NCBI GenBank assembly: GCA_934169725.1
Contig: CAKPOF010000004.1
Coordinates: 62,001 to 126,000, forward strand
Length of the DNA stretch: 64,000 bases
Origin: an uncultured Clostridia bacterium
GTDB taxonomy: Bacteria; Bacillota; Clostridia; TANB77; CAG-508
Direction: 5' to 3'
How positions within the stretch are numbered: position 1 is the first letter of the stretch; each line of letters starts with the position of its first letter. Both the position numbers and the translations under genes were made by a program. This document shows positions 47,550 through 57,135 of the stretch, piece by piece. The notes beneath the pieces were generated by a model, which saw nothing but the letters and a program-made list of their open reading frames with translations, had not been told where the DNA came from and ran no database searches.

Positions 47550-47577
47550 GAAGTAGCATTTGCTACTTCTTTTTTTG
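47550..47577 (+). terminator. Terminator of the second surface module
   Basis: GAAGTAGCA (47550-47558) pairs with TGCTACTTC (47561-47569), followed by eight Ts. Confidence 0.9.
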
Positions 47578-47730
47578 AGCGTTAGTGTATTGCTTTTTTT
47601 GACATTATGTAATAAAATAAAAAGCATAAAAAAGCATAAAAGTAGAAATAAAAAAATAAAAAATAAAAAAACAGTAAAAAATGTAAAACAATTATTAGTA
47701 ATCAGTTACTAAAAAAGACAAAAACCACGA

Positions 47731-47759
47731 AAGACAAGTAGTAAAATATAGCTTATAAT
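47731..47759 (+). promoter_or_regulatory. Possible promoter for spoIIE
   Basis: AAGACA (47731-47736), 17 bases, TATAAT (47754-47759). The -35 is poor, as expected if an activator is needed. Two AAAGACAA repeats (around 47715 and 47730) overlap it, but they do not match the Spo0A box well enough to claim. Confidence 0.35.
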
Positions 47760-47781
47760 TAGTAAAAAGGTGGTATGAAAT

Positions 47782-50187
47782 ATGTTTCAGAATATAAATG
47801 AAAGTACTGTAGAAGAAAGAAAAAGAGATACACTTAATAAGTGGTCAGAAGTCATTAGTAAAAATAATATAGTTATGTATGTAATTTCTTTTATGTTATC
47901 ATTTGTAGGAATAGGTGGTGATTTTTCACTATTTAGTTTTAGTATATTAGGAGCATGTTTTTCATCTTCAATTCCACTTTTAGGAGTAGTTATAGTTTCA
48001 TTAATAGGAAATGTAGTAAAATTTGGCGTAGGAGGAGGTTTGGAATATTTTCTAACAAGTCTAGTCTTTTTTATTACAATTTTCATACTAAAACCTAAAT
48101 ATAATGAAGATGAAAGAAATGAAAAAATAAAAATAGGAAAAAATATATTTATTTCAGTATTTTTAATACAAATAATAAAAGCAATATTAGGAACAGCAAC
48201 ATTTTATGATTTTTTAGTAAGTATAACTTATGGAATAATAGCAGTAGCATTTTATAAAATATTTGTAAATTCAATTTCAGCAATAGATAATTTGGGGACA
48301 GATAAGGCTTTTTCAATTGAAGAAGTAATAGGGACAAGCCTATTATTAGCAATAGCAGTAAGTGCTTTTTCAGATTTTTCAGTTTTAGGTTTTTCAATAA
48401 GAAATGTTCTTAGCATATTAATTGTTATGATTTTAGGATGGAAAAATGGAATGTTAGTAGGTACAACTTCAGGAGTAACAATAGGAGTAACATTAGGAAT
48501 ATTAACAGGTGGAGAACCAATTATAATAGCTGCATATGCAATTTCTGGAATGATAGCAGGAATATTAAATAAGTTTGGAAAAATAGGTGTAATTATAGGC
48601 TTTTGTATAGGAAATGTTATTTTAGCATATGCATCAAATGGATATACTGTAGAAATAATATATTTTAAGGAAATATTATTGGCATCAATAATGTTGTTAA
48701 TAATACCAAAAAATATAAATATAGATATAGAAGAATTTATGGGAAATTCAAAGTTTTTACCAGTATCAAGAGCTAGAACTTTAACAAAAGAAAATGAAAC
48801 TGCAGAAAAATTAAATAATGTTTCAGAAACAATAAAGAAAATGGCAAATTCATATGCTAAAGAAAAAGAAGAATATTCATTAGAAGCTAAAGAAGAAAAT
48901 AAACAGATATTTATAAATGAATTATTAAATAATTTAGAACCATATAAAGATAATTTATTATATGATGACATATCAAATGTTGATGGGAAAATTGTAGATG
49001 AGATATTTAATTATTTAATAGAAAATCAAGGTATAGAAAGAGAAGAATTACTAAAAATATTTGCTGATTGCAATAGTTATATTGTTGGTTTTGATGATGA
49101 AGAAATAAGCAGTTATTTAGAAGAAAATATTTTACAAATATTAAGAGCAATTAATGTTTCATATAAAGTAAGCAAAAATAATTTTATATGGAAGAAAAAA
49201 TTTGAAGAAAGCAAAAAAAATATGGAAACTCAATTAAATGGAGTTTCAAAAGTAATATCAGGAATAGCTAAAGATATTGTAAAAGATAATAAAAGACAGG
49301 ATTATTCAAGTTTAGAAATAGAAATAGCAGAATTGTTAAAACAAAGAGAAATAGAAATTGAAGATTTAAATATTACAAAAAAAGATAGATATATAATTCA
49401 CATATATTTAAAACATTTAGAAAATAATGAAATAATTGAAAATATATTGACAAAAACTTTAAAGGAAAAAATTGTATTAAATGAGGAAAACTCTACAGAA
49501 AATGATTTATTATTCATGTCTGATGATAAATATGTAATGGGATTTGCAACAGCAGATACAACTAAAAGTCAAAGTGAAATTTCAGGAGATAATTACATAA
49601 ATATACGATTAAAAGATGGTAAATATTTAATAGCTCTAAGTGATGGAATGGGGACAGGAAAAAAAGCAAATGAAAGTAGTATGCAAGCTTTAGCAATGCT
49701 AGAAAATTTATTAGATACAGGTTTTGATAAAAACACATCTATACAATTAATTTCATCTACATTAATAAGTAAAAGTGAAGAAATTTTTGCAACTTTAGAT
49801 ATAGCAATTGTTGATTTATATAATGGTAAGATGGAATTTATAAAAAGTGGAGCATGTCCAACATATATAAAAAAGAATAAAAGAGTACAAATAGTAAAAT
49901 CTACATCACTTCCAGCAGGAATGATAAATACAGATGATATTCAAGTATTTGATACAGATATACAAAATAATCAAATAATGTTAATGTGTACAGATGGAAT
50001 TTTAGATTCAAACATAGAATATAAAAATAAAGAATTATGGGTTAAATATTTGTTAGAAGATATAGAAACAAAAAATACAAAGAAAATAGCAGATCTTATA
50101 TTAAATGAAGCAATAGATAATAATTTTGGAAAAACTAAAGATGATATGAGTGTTGTTGTATGTAAATTTATGCGAAAAGATATGTAG
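47782..50187 (+). CDS. spoIIE: Stage II sporulation protein E (membrane PP2C phosphatase)
   Basis: An 801-residue protein with about ten membrane segments in the first 320 residues, a central helical regulatory region, and a C-terminal PP2C-type phosphatase domain (about 570-800). Metal-site motifs are SGDNYINIRL, ALSDGMGTGKKANESS and MLMCTDGILDS. SpoIIE dephosphorylates SpoIIAA to activate sigma-F in the forespore and helps polar division. Size and topology are normal for the family. An AAAGGTGG site precedes the ATG. It is the clearest evidence that the host sporulates, with the SASP and coat genes. It may form an operon with the WG-repeat gene 19 bases downstream. Confidence 0.95.
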   Translation: MFQNINESTVEERKRDTLNKWSEVISKNNIVMYVISFMLSFVGIGGDFSLFSFSILGACFSSSIPLLGVVIVSLIGNVVKFGVGGGLEYFLTSLVFFITIFILKPKYNEDERNEKIKIGKNIFISVFLIQIIKAILGTATFYDFLVSITYGIIAVAFYKIFVNSISAIDNLGTDKAFSIEEVIGTSLLLAIAVSAFSDFSVLGFSIRNVLSILIVMILGWKNGMLVGTTSGVTIGVTLGILTGGEPIIIAAYAISGMIAGILNKFGKIGVIIGFCIGNVILAYASNGYTVEIIYFKEILLASIMLLIIPKNINIDIEEFMGNSKFLPVSRARTLTKENETAEKLNNVSETIKKMANSYAKEKEEYSLEAKEENKQIFINELLNNLEPYKDNLLYDDISNVDGKIVDEIFNYLIENQGIEREELLKIFADCNSYIVGFDDEEISSYLEENILQILRAINVSYKVSKNNFIWKKKFEESKKNMETQLNGVSKVISGIAKDIVKDNKRQDYSSLEIEIAELLKQREIEIEDLNITKKDRYIIHIYLKHLENNEIIENILTKTLKEKIVLNEENSTENDLLFMSDDKYVMGFATADTTKSQSEISGDNYINIRLKDGKYLIALSDGMGTGKKANESSMQALAMLENLLDTGFDKNTSIQLISSTLISKSEEIFATLDIAIVDLYNGKMEFIKSGACPTYIKKNKRVQIVKSTSLPAGMINTDDIQVFDTDIQNNQIMLMCTDGILDSNIEYKNKELWVKYLLEDIETKNTKKIADLILNEAIDNNFGKTKDDMSVVVCKFMRKDM

Positions 50188-50206
50188 TTTGGGAGGAAAA
50201 ATTTAA

Positions 50207-51727
50207 ATGAGTAGAGGAAGAAGATATGAAGAACGAAAGTTAAATATAAAAAAAGTTTTTGCGGTAATATTAGCAATAATTGTTATTATAATGTCAGTGT
50301 TCATTATAAAAGACATTTTTTCAAAAGAACAGAAATCAGGAGGAATTACAAGCAAAACATACTTTTCAGCATATAAAAACAACAAATGGGGTGTTATAGA
50401 TGAAAATGGTGAAGAAATAATAACACCATCATATGAAGAAATGATAATTATTCCAGATAATAAAACAGATATATTTTTATGTACATATGATGTTAATTAT
50501 GAAACAGGAGAATATAAAACAAAAGCATTAAATAGTAAAAATCAAGAAATTTTAACTGAATATGATAAAATTGAAGCTGTTTCAAATAGTGATGAAAATA
50601 ACAACTTATGGTATGAAAATAATGTAATAAAAGTAGAAAAAGATGGAAAATGGGGAACTATAGACAATACAGGAAAAACAATATTAAACATCGAATATGA
50701 TGAAATAAATACAGTAAAAGGAATAAAAAATGCATTATTAATAAAAAAAGACGGAAAATATGGAGTGGCAGATGATGATGGAAAAATTATTATACAACCT
50801 AAATATACAGAAATATCAAGTTTAGGAGAAGATAATAAATCAGGATATATAGTAAAAAACGATGAAGGGCTATATGGAATTGTAGGTTATTCAGAAAATA
50901 CTATATTAGAAAATAAATATCAAGAAATTGAAAAAATATATAGTGATGATTTATATGTTGTATCACAAGATGGAAAACAAAAAGTAATAAAAAGTGATGG
51001 AACTGAGGTATTAACAAAAGGATTTGATCAAATATCAGCAATTTTAAAAGAAAAAGATAAAGGTGTTATATACACATCTAATGGTAAGTATGGAATAATG
51101 ACACTTACAGGGGAAGTAAAAATCCCAGCACAATATGATAATTTAGTAGAGGCAAAAGAAAATGTATTTATTGCAACAAAGGGAAATAAACAAGGAATAA
51201 TTGATTTTGATAATAATGAAAAAGTAAGCTTTAAGTATAATTCAATTACATATAATGAAAAAGGTGATATCTATATTGCAGAAGATGAATCATATAATAG
51301 CCAAATTATGAATAATCAATTTGAAGTTAAACAAGAGGGAATTTTAATAGAGGTAAATACTGATGACGGATATTTTGAATTAAGAAAAGATGATAAATAT
51401 TCATATTATAATTTTAAATTTGAAGAAAAAAATATAAAAGACATATTAAGTAAAAATACCCTATATTTAGATAAAAAAGATAATAAATATGGATATGTAG
51501 ACAAAAATGGAAATGTTGTGGTAGAATATATTTATGATGATGCTACAGAACAAAATGAATATGGATATGTAGCAGTAAAAAAAGATGGAAAATGGGGAGC
51601 ACTAAACAAAAATGGAGAAGTAGTGCAAGAACCAACTTATAATCTAGATGACTATATAATGATTGATTTTATAGGTAAATGGCATCTAGGAAAAGATATA
51701 AATATGAATTATTATAATCAAGAATAA
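50207..51727 (+). CDS. Membrane-anchored WG-repeat protein
   Basis: A 506-residue protein: short basic N-terminus, one membrane segment (about residues 17-35), then about ten WG/KWG repeats of roughly 45 residues. Examples are KWGVIDENGEEIITPSY near 59, KWGTIDNTGKTIL near 147, KYGVADDDGKIIIQPKY near 186, KYGYVDKNGNVV near 425, and KWGALNKNGEVV near 465. Such repeats probably form a beta-propeller outside the membrane. Function is unknown; the family is widespread in bacterial surface and periplasmic proteins. GGGAGG lies upstream. The order spoIIE, WG-repeat protein, unknown membrane protein has 19- and 24-base gaps and looks like one unit. Confidence 0.8.
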   Translation: MSRGRRYEERKLNIKKVFAVILAIIVIIMSVFIIKDIFSKEQKSGGITSKTYFSAYKNNKWGVIDENGEEIITPSYEEMIIIPDNKTDIFLCTYDVNYETGEYKTKALNSKNQEILTEYDKIEAVSNSDENNNLWYENNVIKVEKDGKWGTIDNTGKTILNIEYDEINTVKGIKNALLIKKDGKYGVADDDGKIIIQPKYTEISSLGEDNKSGYIVKNDEGLYGIVGYSENTILENKYQEIEKIYSDDLYVVSQDGKQKVIKSDGTEVLTKGFDQISAILKEKDKGVIYTSNGKYGIMTLTGEVKIPAQYDNLVEAKENVFIATKGNKQGIIDFDNNEKVSFKYNSITYNEKGDIYIAEDESYNSQIMNNQFEVKQEGILIEVNTDDGYFELRKDDKYSYYNFKFEEKNIKDILSKNTLYLDKKDNKYGYVDKNGNVVVEYIYDDATEQNEYGYVAVKKDGKWGALNKNGEVVQEPTYNLDDYIMIDFIGKWHLGKDINMNYYNQE

Positions 51728-51751
51728 AATATAAAATAAAAGGTGATTAAA

Positions 51752-52981
51752 ATGGAACTAAAGATAAACTATCAATATACATATTTTATACATCCGTTTG
51801 TAATAAAACAAAACAAATATCAAAAATTTATTTTAAAATTATTAAAAGATGAAAATTGTAAATTAAAAAGATTTGAAAAAGAAAAGGATTTAAAATTATA
51901 TAAATATTTCACACCTAAAATGAGAGAAACATTGTTTTCAACTTTTAGTTTTACAAATAATAAATATACAAAATTTAAAGAAATGCCAATAGAAACACAA
52001 TCAGCTATATTGGCAAAATATCCTTGTACAATATTTGAATATACATTGAAAAAAGACATACAAGGAAAAGCTGGAGATGGAAAAGGGATATTTTTTAAAA
52101 TTAGAAAAGTAGAAATAATTTGCTTTGAATCAGGAATTTGTTTTTTATGTATGAAAACTACAATAGAGGATGAGCCGACTTTTTCAGATGTGTTAAATTT
52201 TAATTATAAATTTAGAGATATAAAACAAGATAATGGAACATTAAATAATTATGATAAGATAAATATACAAACAGATAGTTTTTCAAATATAGATAAAATT
52301 ACAGACTTTATAAAAGGAATAACTGGAACAAATATAGAAGCAATAAAATTAGATGTAGATACTGAAAGATTTTTAACATATTCATATTTATGTATAGATC
52401 AATCTGCATGGAATACAGACAATAATTTTGATAAAATAGAACATAATTTTATTAAATTTGCAAGAATATTACCAGCAGATAATTCAGCAAGCTTAAAGGA
52501 AGATGAAATAACGTCTTTAGCTAAATGGAAATATACTAAAATGGGAATTTCAAGACAAGGAGTAACATTATTTTCATCATCAATAGATATAAATAATTAT
52601 ACTATATTGCCAAATGAGTTTGAACAACAATATTTATATACATATATATATGAATTATATAAAAAAATATATCTAAAAAAATTAAGTTTAGAATTCAAAC
52701 ATGCAATGAAAATAAAAAAAGCAAGAAATAAATTTATAGAATTTACTAAAAATATATGGATTCAAGAAATAACAGAAGATGAAACAGGGACAATGTTTGA
52801 TTATAAAATAAAAGAAATGATGGGACTAGAAAAATTATATAGTGAAGTAAAAAATGAATATGATGTTTTATACAAAGAGTTAAATATAGAAAAAAATAAA
52901 AACATTACAATTGGTATAGCTGTAATATTAGTAGCAACTCTTGTATTTAATATATTAAATTTTACATTATTATTAAAATAA
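51752..52981 (+). CDS. Hypothetical protein with C-terminal membrane segment
   Basis: A 409-residue protein with a single hydrophobic segment at the very end (about residues 385-405). I start at ATG 51752; the GTG at 51743 belongs to the AAAGGTGA site. The cytoplasmic part is rich in Lys, Ile and aromatic residues, with a probable coiled coil before the membrane helix (MGLEKLYSEVKNEYDVLYKEL). The layout is reminiscent of CorA-like or tail-anchored proteins, but I see no GMN motif and make no functional call. It sits 24 bases after the WG-repeat gene and 20 before acpS. Confidence 0.65.
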   Translation: MELKINYQYTYFIHPFVIKQNKYQKFILKLLKDENCKLKRFEKEKDLKLYKYFTPKMRETLFSTFSFTNNKYTKFKEMPIETQSAILAKYPCTIFEYTLKKDIQGKAGDGKGIFFKIRKVEIICFESGICFLCMKTTIEDEPTFSDVLNFNYKFRDIKQDNGTLNNYDKINIQTDSFSNIDKITDFIKGITGTNIEAIKLDVDTERFLTYSYLCIDQSAWNTDNNFDKIEHNFIKFARILPADNSASLKEDEITSLAKWKYTKMGISRQGVTLFSSSIDINNYTILPNEFEQQYLYTYIYELYKKIYLKKLSLEFKHAMKIKKARNKFIEFTKNIWIQEITEDETGTMFDYKIKEMMGLEKLYSEVKNEYDVLYKELNIEKNKNITIGIAVILVATLVFNILNFTLLLK

Positions 52982-53001
52982 AAAATGTGAAAGAAGGAAA
53001 A

Positions 53002-53376
53002 ATGAAAATTACTTGTGGTACAGATATTATAGAAATAGAAAGAATACAACATAGTATAGAAGAAATAGGAGAAAAGTTTAAAGAAAGAGTATACACAAAA
53101 AAAGAAATTGAGTATTGCGAAAGTAAAAAAAATCAAAAATATCAGCATTATGCTGCAAGATTTGCTGCTAAAGAAGCTGTGTTTAAGGCAATATCACATG
53201 AGTTAGAAAATAAGTATCAAATAGAGTGGAAAAATATTGAGATTATAAATGACAAAAATGGAAGACCAGAAGTTAATTTTGTTAATATACATATAAATGA
53301 ATTGGAACAAATAGACCTTAGTATTTCTCATTGTAGAAAATATGCAGTTGCAAATGTAGTTTCTGTTTATAATTAA
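53002..53376 (+). CDS. acpS: Holo-[acyl-carrier-protein] synthase
   Basis: AcpS transfers 4'-phosphopantetheine from CoA to a serine of acyl carrier protein. The 124-residue protein starts at ATG 53002 behind GAAGGA; an upstream GTG at 52987 has no site. Motif 1 is GTDIIEIERI (residues 6-15), motif 2 is RFAAKEAVFKAI (about 54-65), and LSISHCRKYAVA is near the C-terminus. Length and motifs are normal for the group I PPTase family. It is one of a tight row (unknown, acpS, tatD), probably cotranscribed. Confidence 0.95.
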   Translation: MKITCGTDIIEIERIQHSIEEIGEKFKERVYTKKEIEYCESKKNQKYQHYAARFAAKEAVFKAISHELENKYQIEWKNIEIINDKNGRPEVNFVNIHINELEQIDLSISHCRKYAVANVVSVYN

Positions 53377-53399
53377 AATAGGGTGTATAGGGAGAGAAG

Positions 53400-54194
53400 A
53401 TGGAGTTTTTTGATAGTCATGCACATTTAGATGATGAAAAATTTGATAAAGATAGAGAAAGTATAATTGAAGAAATAAAAAAAGATGGAATAACAAGATT
53501 TGTATCAGCTGGATATAGTTTAGAAGGAACTAAAAAAGGAATTGAGTTATCAGAAAAATATGATTTTATTTACACAACATGTGCTATTTCTCCAAATGAT
53601 ATTCCACAAACAGAGACAGAAATGTGGAAAAGTATTGATAAAATTAAAGAATTATCAGAAAAGCATATAAAAAATAAAAAAATAGTGGCAATAGGTGAAA
53701 TTGGTTTAGATTATTATTGGGAAAAAAATCAAGAAAAAAGAAATTTGCAGAAGAAGGCATTTATAGCTCAAATACAATTAGCTAATGAATACAATTTACC
53801 AATTGTAATACATACAAGAGAAGCTGTTATGGATACAGTAGAGATTTTAAAAAAATATCCTGTAAAAAATAAAGGTGTTTTTCATTGTTGTCCATTAAAT
53901 AGAGAATTAGTAAAAGAAGCTTTAAAACTCGACTTTTACATTTCATGTGCAGGACCAGTAACTTTTAAAAATTCAAAAAATGCGGATGAAATAATAAATA
54001 TGATTCCGAATGATAAAATTTTGATAGAAACAGATAGTCCGTATTTATCACCAGAACCTTTAAGAGGAAGAAGAAATGATCCAAGAAATGTTAAATATAT
54101 TGCTAAAAAAATCGCAGAAGTAAAGAATTTAGAAATAGAACAAGTTGCAGAGATGACATATAAAAATGCAAATAAAATTTTTAAAATAGAATAA
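53400..54194 (+). CDS. tatD: TatD-family metal-dependent hydrolase
   Basis: A 264-residue TIM-barrel hydrolase of the TatD/YcfH group, 3'-5' DNase activity being reported for family members. Metal ligands are seen in FDSHAHLDDEKF (residues 3-14), GEIGLDYYW (about 98-106), VIHTREA (about 139), FHCCPLNRE and ETDSPYLSPEPLRGRRNDP (about 209-227). GGAGAG lies just before the ATG. It is 23 bases after acpS and probably in the same transcript. Physiological role is uncertain (DNA repair or quality control). Confidence 0.93.
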   Translation: MEFFDSHAHLDDEKFDKDRESIIEEIKKDGITRFVSAGYSLEGTKKGIELSEKYDFIYTTCAISPNDIPQTETEMWKSIDKIKELSEKHIKNKKIVAIGEIGLDYYWEKNQEKRNLQKKAFIAQIQLANEYNLPIVIHTREAVMDTVEILKKYPVKNKGVFHCCPLNRELVKEALKLDFYISCAGPVTFKNSKNADEIINMIPNDKILIETDSPYLSPEPLRGRRNDPRNVKYIAKKIAEVKNLEIEQVAEMTYKNANKIFKIE

Positions 54195-54263
54195 AGAATA
54201 AATCGAAAAGCCTTATAAATGATATAGATTTTAACTTTTCTTTTGGGGCTTTACTAATATATA

Positions 54264-54301
54264 AAAAAACTTAAAATACAATTTAGTATTTTAAGTTTTT
54301 T
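54264..54301. terminator. Bidirectional terminator between tatD and htpX
   Basis: AAAAAACTTAAAATAC (54264-54279) pairs with GTATTTTAAGTTTTTT (54286-54301) around a six-base loop. The right arm lies in the last codons of htpX on the minus strand. A weaker stem, AAAGCC / GGCTTT, lies nearby (54216-54252). Confidence 0.75.
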
Positions 54302-55173
54302 AATGCTTCAATTCTATCAGCTGTACTAGGATGTGTAGACCAAATGTTAGATATTTTTTTCTTATCTTTAAATGGATTTATAATATACATATTGGCAGTA
54401 GCTTTATTAGCTGTTTCTAATTCATTAGGGTCATTTTCTAATTTTTGTAATGCAGAAATTAATCCATCTGGATTACGTGTAAATTCTACAGCTGTACTAT
54501 CAGCTAAAAATTCTCTTTTTCTTGATAATGCAAGTTGCATAAGAGAACCAAAAATAGGTGATAAAATTAAAAATATAAGACCGATAATCATAAGAAAACC
54601 ACTTGATTTATTATCATCATCACGATCTTTCATTCCTCCCCAAAATAAAACTCGAGAAAATAAATCAGACAACATAACGATAAATCCAACCATTACAGAA
54701 ACTACACAGCTTAAACGTATATCATAATTTTTAATATGACTCATTTCATGTGCAATTACGCCTTCCAATTCATAATAATCTAATTTTTCTAAAAGCCCGG
54801 TGGTTACACATATAACAGCATTTTCTGGATTTCTACCAGTAGCAAAAGCGTTTGGTTGAGAATCTTCAACAACATAAAGTCTTGGTTTTACAGGTAAACC
54901 AGAAGTAACCATAAGAGCATCTAAAATATTAACTAATTTTTGATCTTCTTGTTTTGTTGCTGGACGTGCATTATTTAAAGACAAAACTATTTTATCACTA
55001 TAATAGTATGAAGCCCATGCAGAACTTATTGAAAAAATTAATGCAATTATAATTGAAAAAGTACCTAATTCTAAAGCATTACAAATATAATAAACGATTA
55101 ATGTAATAATCAAAATAAAAATTCCAACAATAAAACTAGATTCTAATTTATTCTTTTTACTAGTTTCAAACAT
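54283..55173 (-). CDS. htpX: Membrane zinc metalloprotease HtpX
   Basis: A 296-residue M48-family integral membrane protease that degrades damaged membrane proteins. Four hydrophobic segments are visible (about 15-35, 35-55, 150-170, 190-215). The zinc site is VIAHEMSHIKNYD (HExxH at 142-146), with the distal glutamate in KREFLADSTAVEFTRNPDGL. The N-terminal NARPATKQED and GLPVKPRLYVVEDSQPNAF blocks are typical. It lies 88 bases downstream of lemA on the minus strand; lemA-htpX pairing is common in clostridia. Confidence 0.95.
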   Translation of the reverse strand: MFETSKKNKLESSFIVGIFILIITLIVYYICNALELGTFSIIIALIFSISSAWASYYYSDKIVLSLNNARPATKQEDQKLVNILDALMVTSGLPVKPRLYVVEDSQPNAFATGRNPENAVICVTTGLLEKLDYYELEGVIAHEMSHIKNYDIRLSCVVSVMVGFIVMLSDLFSRVLFWGGMKDRDDDNKSSGFLMIIGLIFLILSPIFGSLMQLALSRKREFLADSTAVEFTRNPDGLISALQKLENDPNELETANKATANMYIINPFKDKKKISNIWSTHPSTADRIEALKNLKY

Positions 55174-55196
55174 AATTTCACCTCCATATAAAACAA

Positions 55197-55226
55197 GGAC
55201 AAACCTTATTTTTACAAAGTTTGTCC
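55197..55226 (-). terminator. Hairpin between lemA and htpX
   Basis: On the minus strand GGACAAAC (55226-55219) pairs with GTTTGTCC (55204-55197), followed by TTGTTTTAT. It may partly terminate lemA transcripts, lowering htpX expression. Confidence 0.5.
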
Positions 55227-55261
55227 CCTAATTCAAAAATAATTAAATAAACATATAAAAT

Positions 55262-55822
55262 CTATTTATTATTTCCAAAATCTACTTTTACATTTTTTCT
55301 AGCTTCATCACTTTCTGCTACAAATAAGTCACGAGCTTGGAAATTAAACATTCCAGCAATAATGTTAGATGGAAAAACTTGTAGTTTTGTATTGTACATT
55401 GTTACAGTATCATTGTAGAATTGTCTTGAAAAAGAGATTTTATTTTCAGTATTTCTTAATTCTTCTGATAATTCTGAGAAATTTTGGTTTGCTTTTAATT
55501 CCGGATAACTTTCAGATACAGCCATAATTGATTTTAAAGCAGTAGATAATTCATTATCTAATTCAGCCTTTTTAGTAACATTTTGAGTATTTGCCCAACT
55601 AGTTCTTATTTGAGCAATTTTTTCAAATGTCTCAGATTCATGGTTCATATAACCTTTAACAGTTTCTATAAAGTTTGGAATTAAATCAAATCTTCTTTGT
55701 AATTGTACATCTATTTGACTCCAAGCGTTATCCACTTTGATTTTTGCTTGAACTAAGCCATTATACATGCTAATTACTGCAATAATTATAATAGCTATAA
55801 TTGCAAATATAATCCATCCCAT
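55262..55822 (-). CDS. lemA: LemA family protein
   Basis: A 186-residue protein from ATG 55822 behind AAGGAGG; a longer frame to 55855 starts upstream of the site. One N-terminal membrane segment (about residues 3-18) leaves a short outside tail and a cytoplasmic-facing alpha-helical domain. The family's conserved block is KVDNAWSQIDVQLQRRFDLI followed by PNFIETVKGYM (about 30-60), and RQFYNDTVTMYN / FQARDLFVA lie near the C-terminus. Function is poorly defined (cell-envelope-linked; paired with htpX here and elsewhere). Length is typical (180-200). Confidence 0.92.
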   Translation of the reverse strand: MGWIIFAIIAIIIIAVISMYNGLVQAKIKVDNAWSQIDVQLQRRFDLIPNFIETVKGYMNHESETFEKIAQIRTSWANTQNVTKKAELDNELSTALKSIMAVSESYPELKANQNFSELSEELRNTENKISFSRQFYNDTVTMYNTKLQVFPSNIIAGMFNFQARDLFVAESDEARKNVKVDFGNNK

Positions 55823-56050
55823 AGAAAAATCCTCCTTAACAATTATTATATACAAATAGATAATAACATATTAAAAAAATTTATACAATATAAAAATAAA
55901 AAAATGGAATATTTAAAAAATTTTTTTCATATAATATATTATGGCAAAGTGTACGAAAATAGCCAGTTTGAAAAGGGGATAAAAGCAACAAAAATAAAGC
56001 AGTTTAGCAAATGCTAGATAGCAAAGAGTTTGCTGTTATGTGATGAAAAT

Positions 56051-56079
56051 TTGACTTTTGACTTAAAAAATAGTATAAT
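56051..56079 (+). promoter_or_regulatory. Promoter of the 3D-domain protein gene
   Basis: TTGACT (56051-56056), 17 bases, TATAAT (56074-56079), giving a leader of only about 30 bases before ATG 56116. The rest of the 55823-56050 gap is AT-rich with a small AGCAAA / TTTGCT hairpin and no further feature that I can identify. Confidence 0.8.
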
Positions 56080-56115
56080 AGCTATGTTGTTGCCAAAAGG
56101 AGGTAATTTATTTTT

Positions 56116-57066
56116 ATGAAAAAAGAAGAAAAGGCTTCAATTTCTATAATGAAGATTATCTGTGTAAGCATAATTTTAATTTTAATATCAGGGATAAGTG
56201 TTTTAGCTGTAAATACAGATGTAAAAGATATAAAAATCACATTGCAAAATGGTTATGAAATGAATGCTATAACATCAAAAAGCAAAGTTTCTGATATATT
56301 AAGCGAAAATAATATTGTTTTAAATGAAAATCAAAAAACAATACCAGATTTAGATAGTGAAATAGAATCAGGAGATACTATAAAAATAACTGATAAATCA
56401 TATAATGAAGTACAAATATCAAAAATATCAGAAGAAGGTATTCAAACTTCATTAGATCAATTAATGCAAAATTATGCACCGATAACAGAGAAAATTGTAG
56501 TAGAGCAAGTAGCAATACCATATGAGACAATTACAAAAAATGCATCAGAAAATTCAACTGATGGAACAAACAAAGTATTACAAGAAGGTAAAGATGGTAT
56601 AAAAGAAATTACTTACAAAGTAAAATATCAAAATGATGTAGAAATTGAAAAGTCAGTGATATCAGAAGTTACAGTACAAGAACCAGTAAATAAAATTGTT
56701 CAAGTTCAAAAGAAAGTAACTTCAAGAGGGTCAACTTCAACAAGAAATTCAAAAGATAATAATAGTAGTTCAACAAGCACTTCAGGAGGAACTGTATATA
56801 AAGTAACAGCATATTGCCCATGTGCAAAATGTTGTGGAAAAGCAAGTGGAAGAACAGCGGCAGGAACAATAGCAACAGCAGGTAGAACGGTTGCTGCATC
56901 AGGAGGGTTTTCTTTCGGAACAAAATTAAATATTGGTGGACACGTATATACAGTTGAAGACAGAGGCGGAGCAATTAATGGAAATAAAATAGATATATTT
57001 GTTAATACTCATGCTGAAGCATTACAATGGGGAGTAAGATACTTAAATGTAAGTGTTGTAAACTAA
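56116..57066 (+). CDS. Cell-wall hydrolase-like protein with DUF348, G5 and 3D domains
   Basis: A 316-residue exported protein: a membrane segment/signal anchor (about residues 14-30), a DUF348 ubiquitin-like unit (about 40-85, ITLQNGYEMNAITSKSKVSDIL), a G5 domain (about 125-195), a Ser/Thr linker, and a C-terminal 3D domain (about 225-316) with YCPCAKCCGKASGRTAAGT and EDRGGAINGNKIDIFVNTHAEAL, which carries the conserved aspartates (RGG...DIF). This is a YabE/YocH-like wall hydrolase, related in architecture to resuscitation-promoting factors but without a lysozyme-like domain. AAAGGAGG lies upstream. It has its own promoter and terminator. Confidence 0.85.
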   Translation: MKKEEKASISIMKIICVSIILILISGISVLAVNTDVKDIKITLQNGYEMNAITSKSKVSDILSENNIVLNENQKTIPDLDSEIESGDTIKITDKSYNEVQISKISEEGIQTSLDQLMQNYAPITEKIVVEQVAIPYETITKNASENSTDGTNKVLQEGKDGIKEITYKVKYQNDVEIEKSVISEVTVQEPVNKIVQVQKKVTSRGSTSTRNSKDNNSSSTSTSGGTVYKVTAYCPCAKCCGKASGRTAAGTIATAGRTVAASGGFSFGTKLNIGGHVYTVEDRGGAINGNKIDIFVNTHAEALQWGVRYLNVSVVN

Positions 57067-57084
57067 TTTAATATATAGTATAAT
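57056..57084 (+). promoter_or_regulatory. Possible promoter for the exodeoxyribonuclease gene
   Basis: TTGTAA (57056-57061), 17 bases, TATAAT (57079-57084). It starts inside the preceding gene. The start point would fall within the terminator stem that follows, so activity is uncertain. Confidence 0.5.
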
Positions 57085-57085
57085 G

Positions 57086-57117
57086 TACTAGAGTTTTAGG
57101 CTCTAGTATATTTTTTT
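57086..57117 (+). terminator. Terminator after the 3D-domain gene
   Basis: TACTAGAG (57086-57093) pairs with CTCTAGTA (57101-57108) around seven bases, followed by a T-run. Confidence 0.8.
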
Positions 57118-57135
57118 ATAATAGGAGAAAATAAG

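Noticed and set aside
47700..47760. Spo0A boxes upstream of spoIIE
   Set aside because: The two AAAGACAA repeats differ from the box consensus at key positions, so only a weak promoter is listed.
55880..56115. Cyclic-di-AMP (ydaO-type) riboswitch before the 3D-domain wall hydrolase gene
   Set aside because: The gene class fits, but the conserved blocks of that riboswitch are missing, and the strong promoter leaves only about 30 bases of leader.
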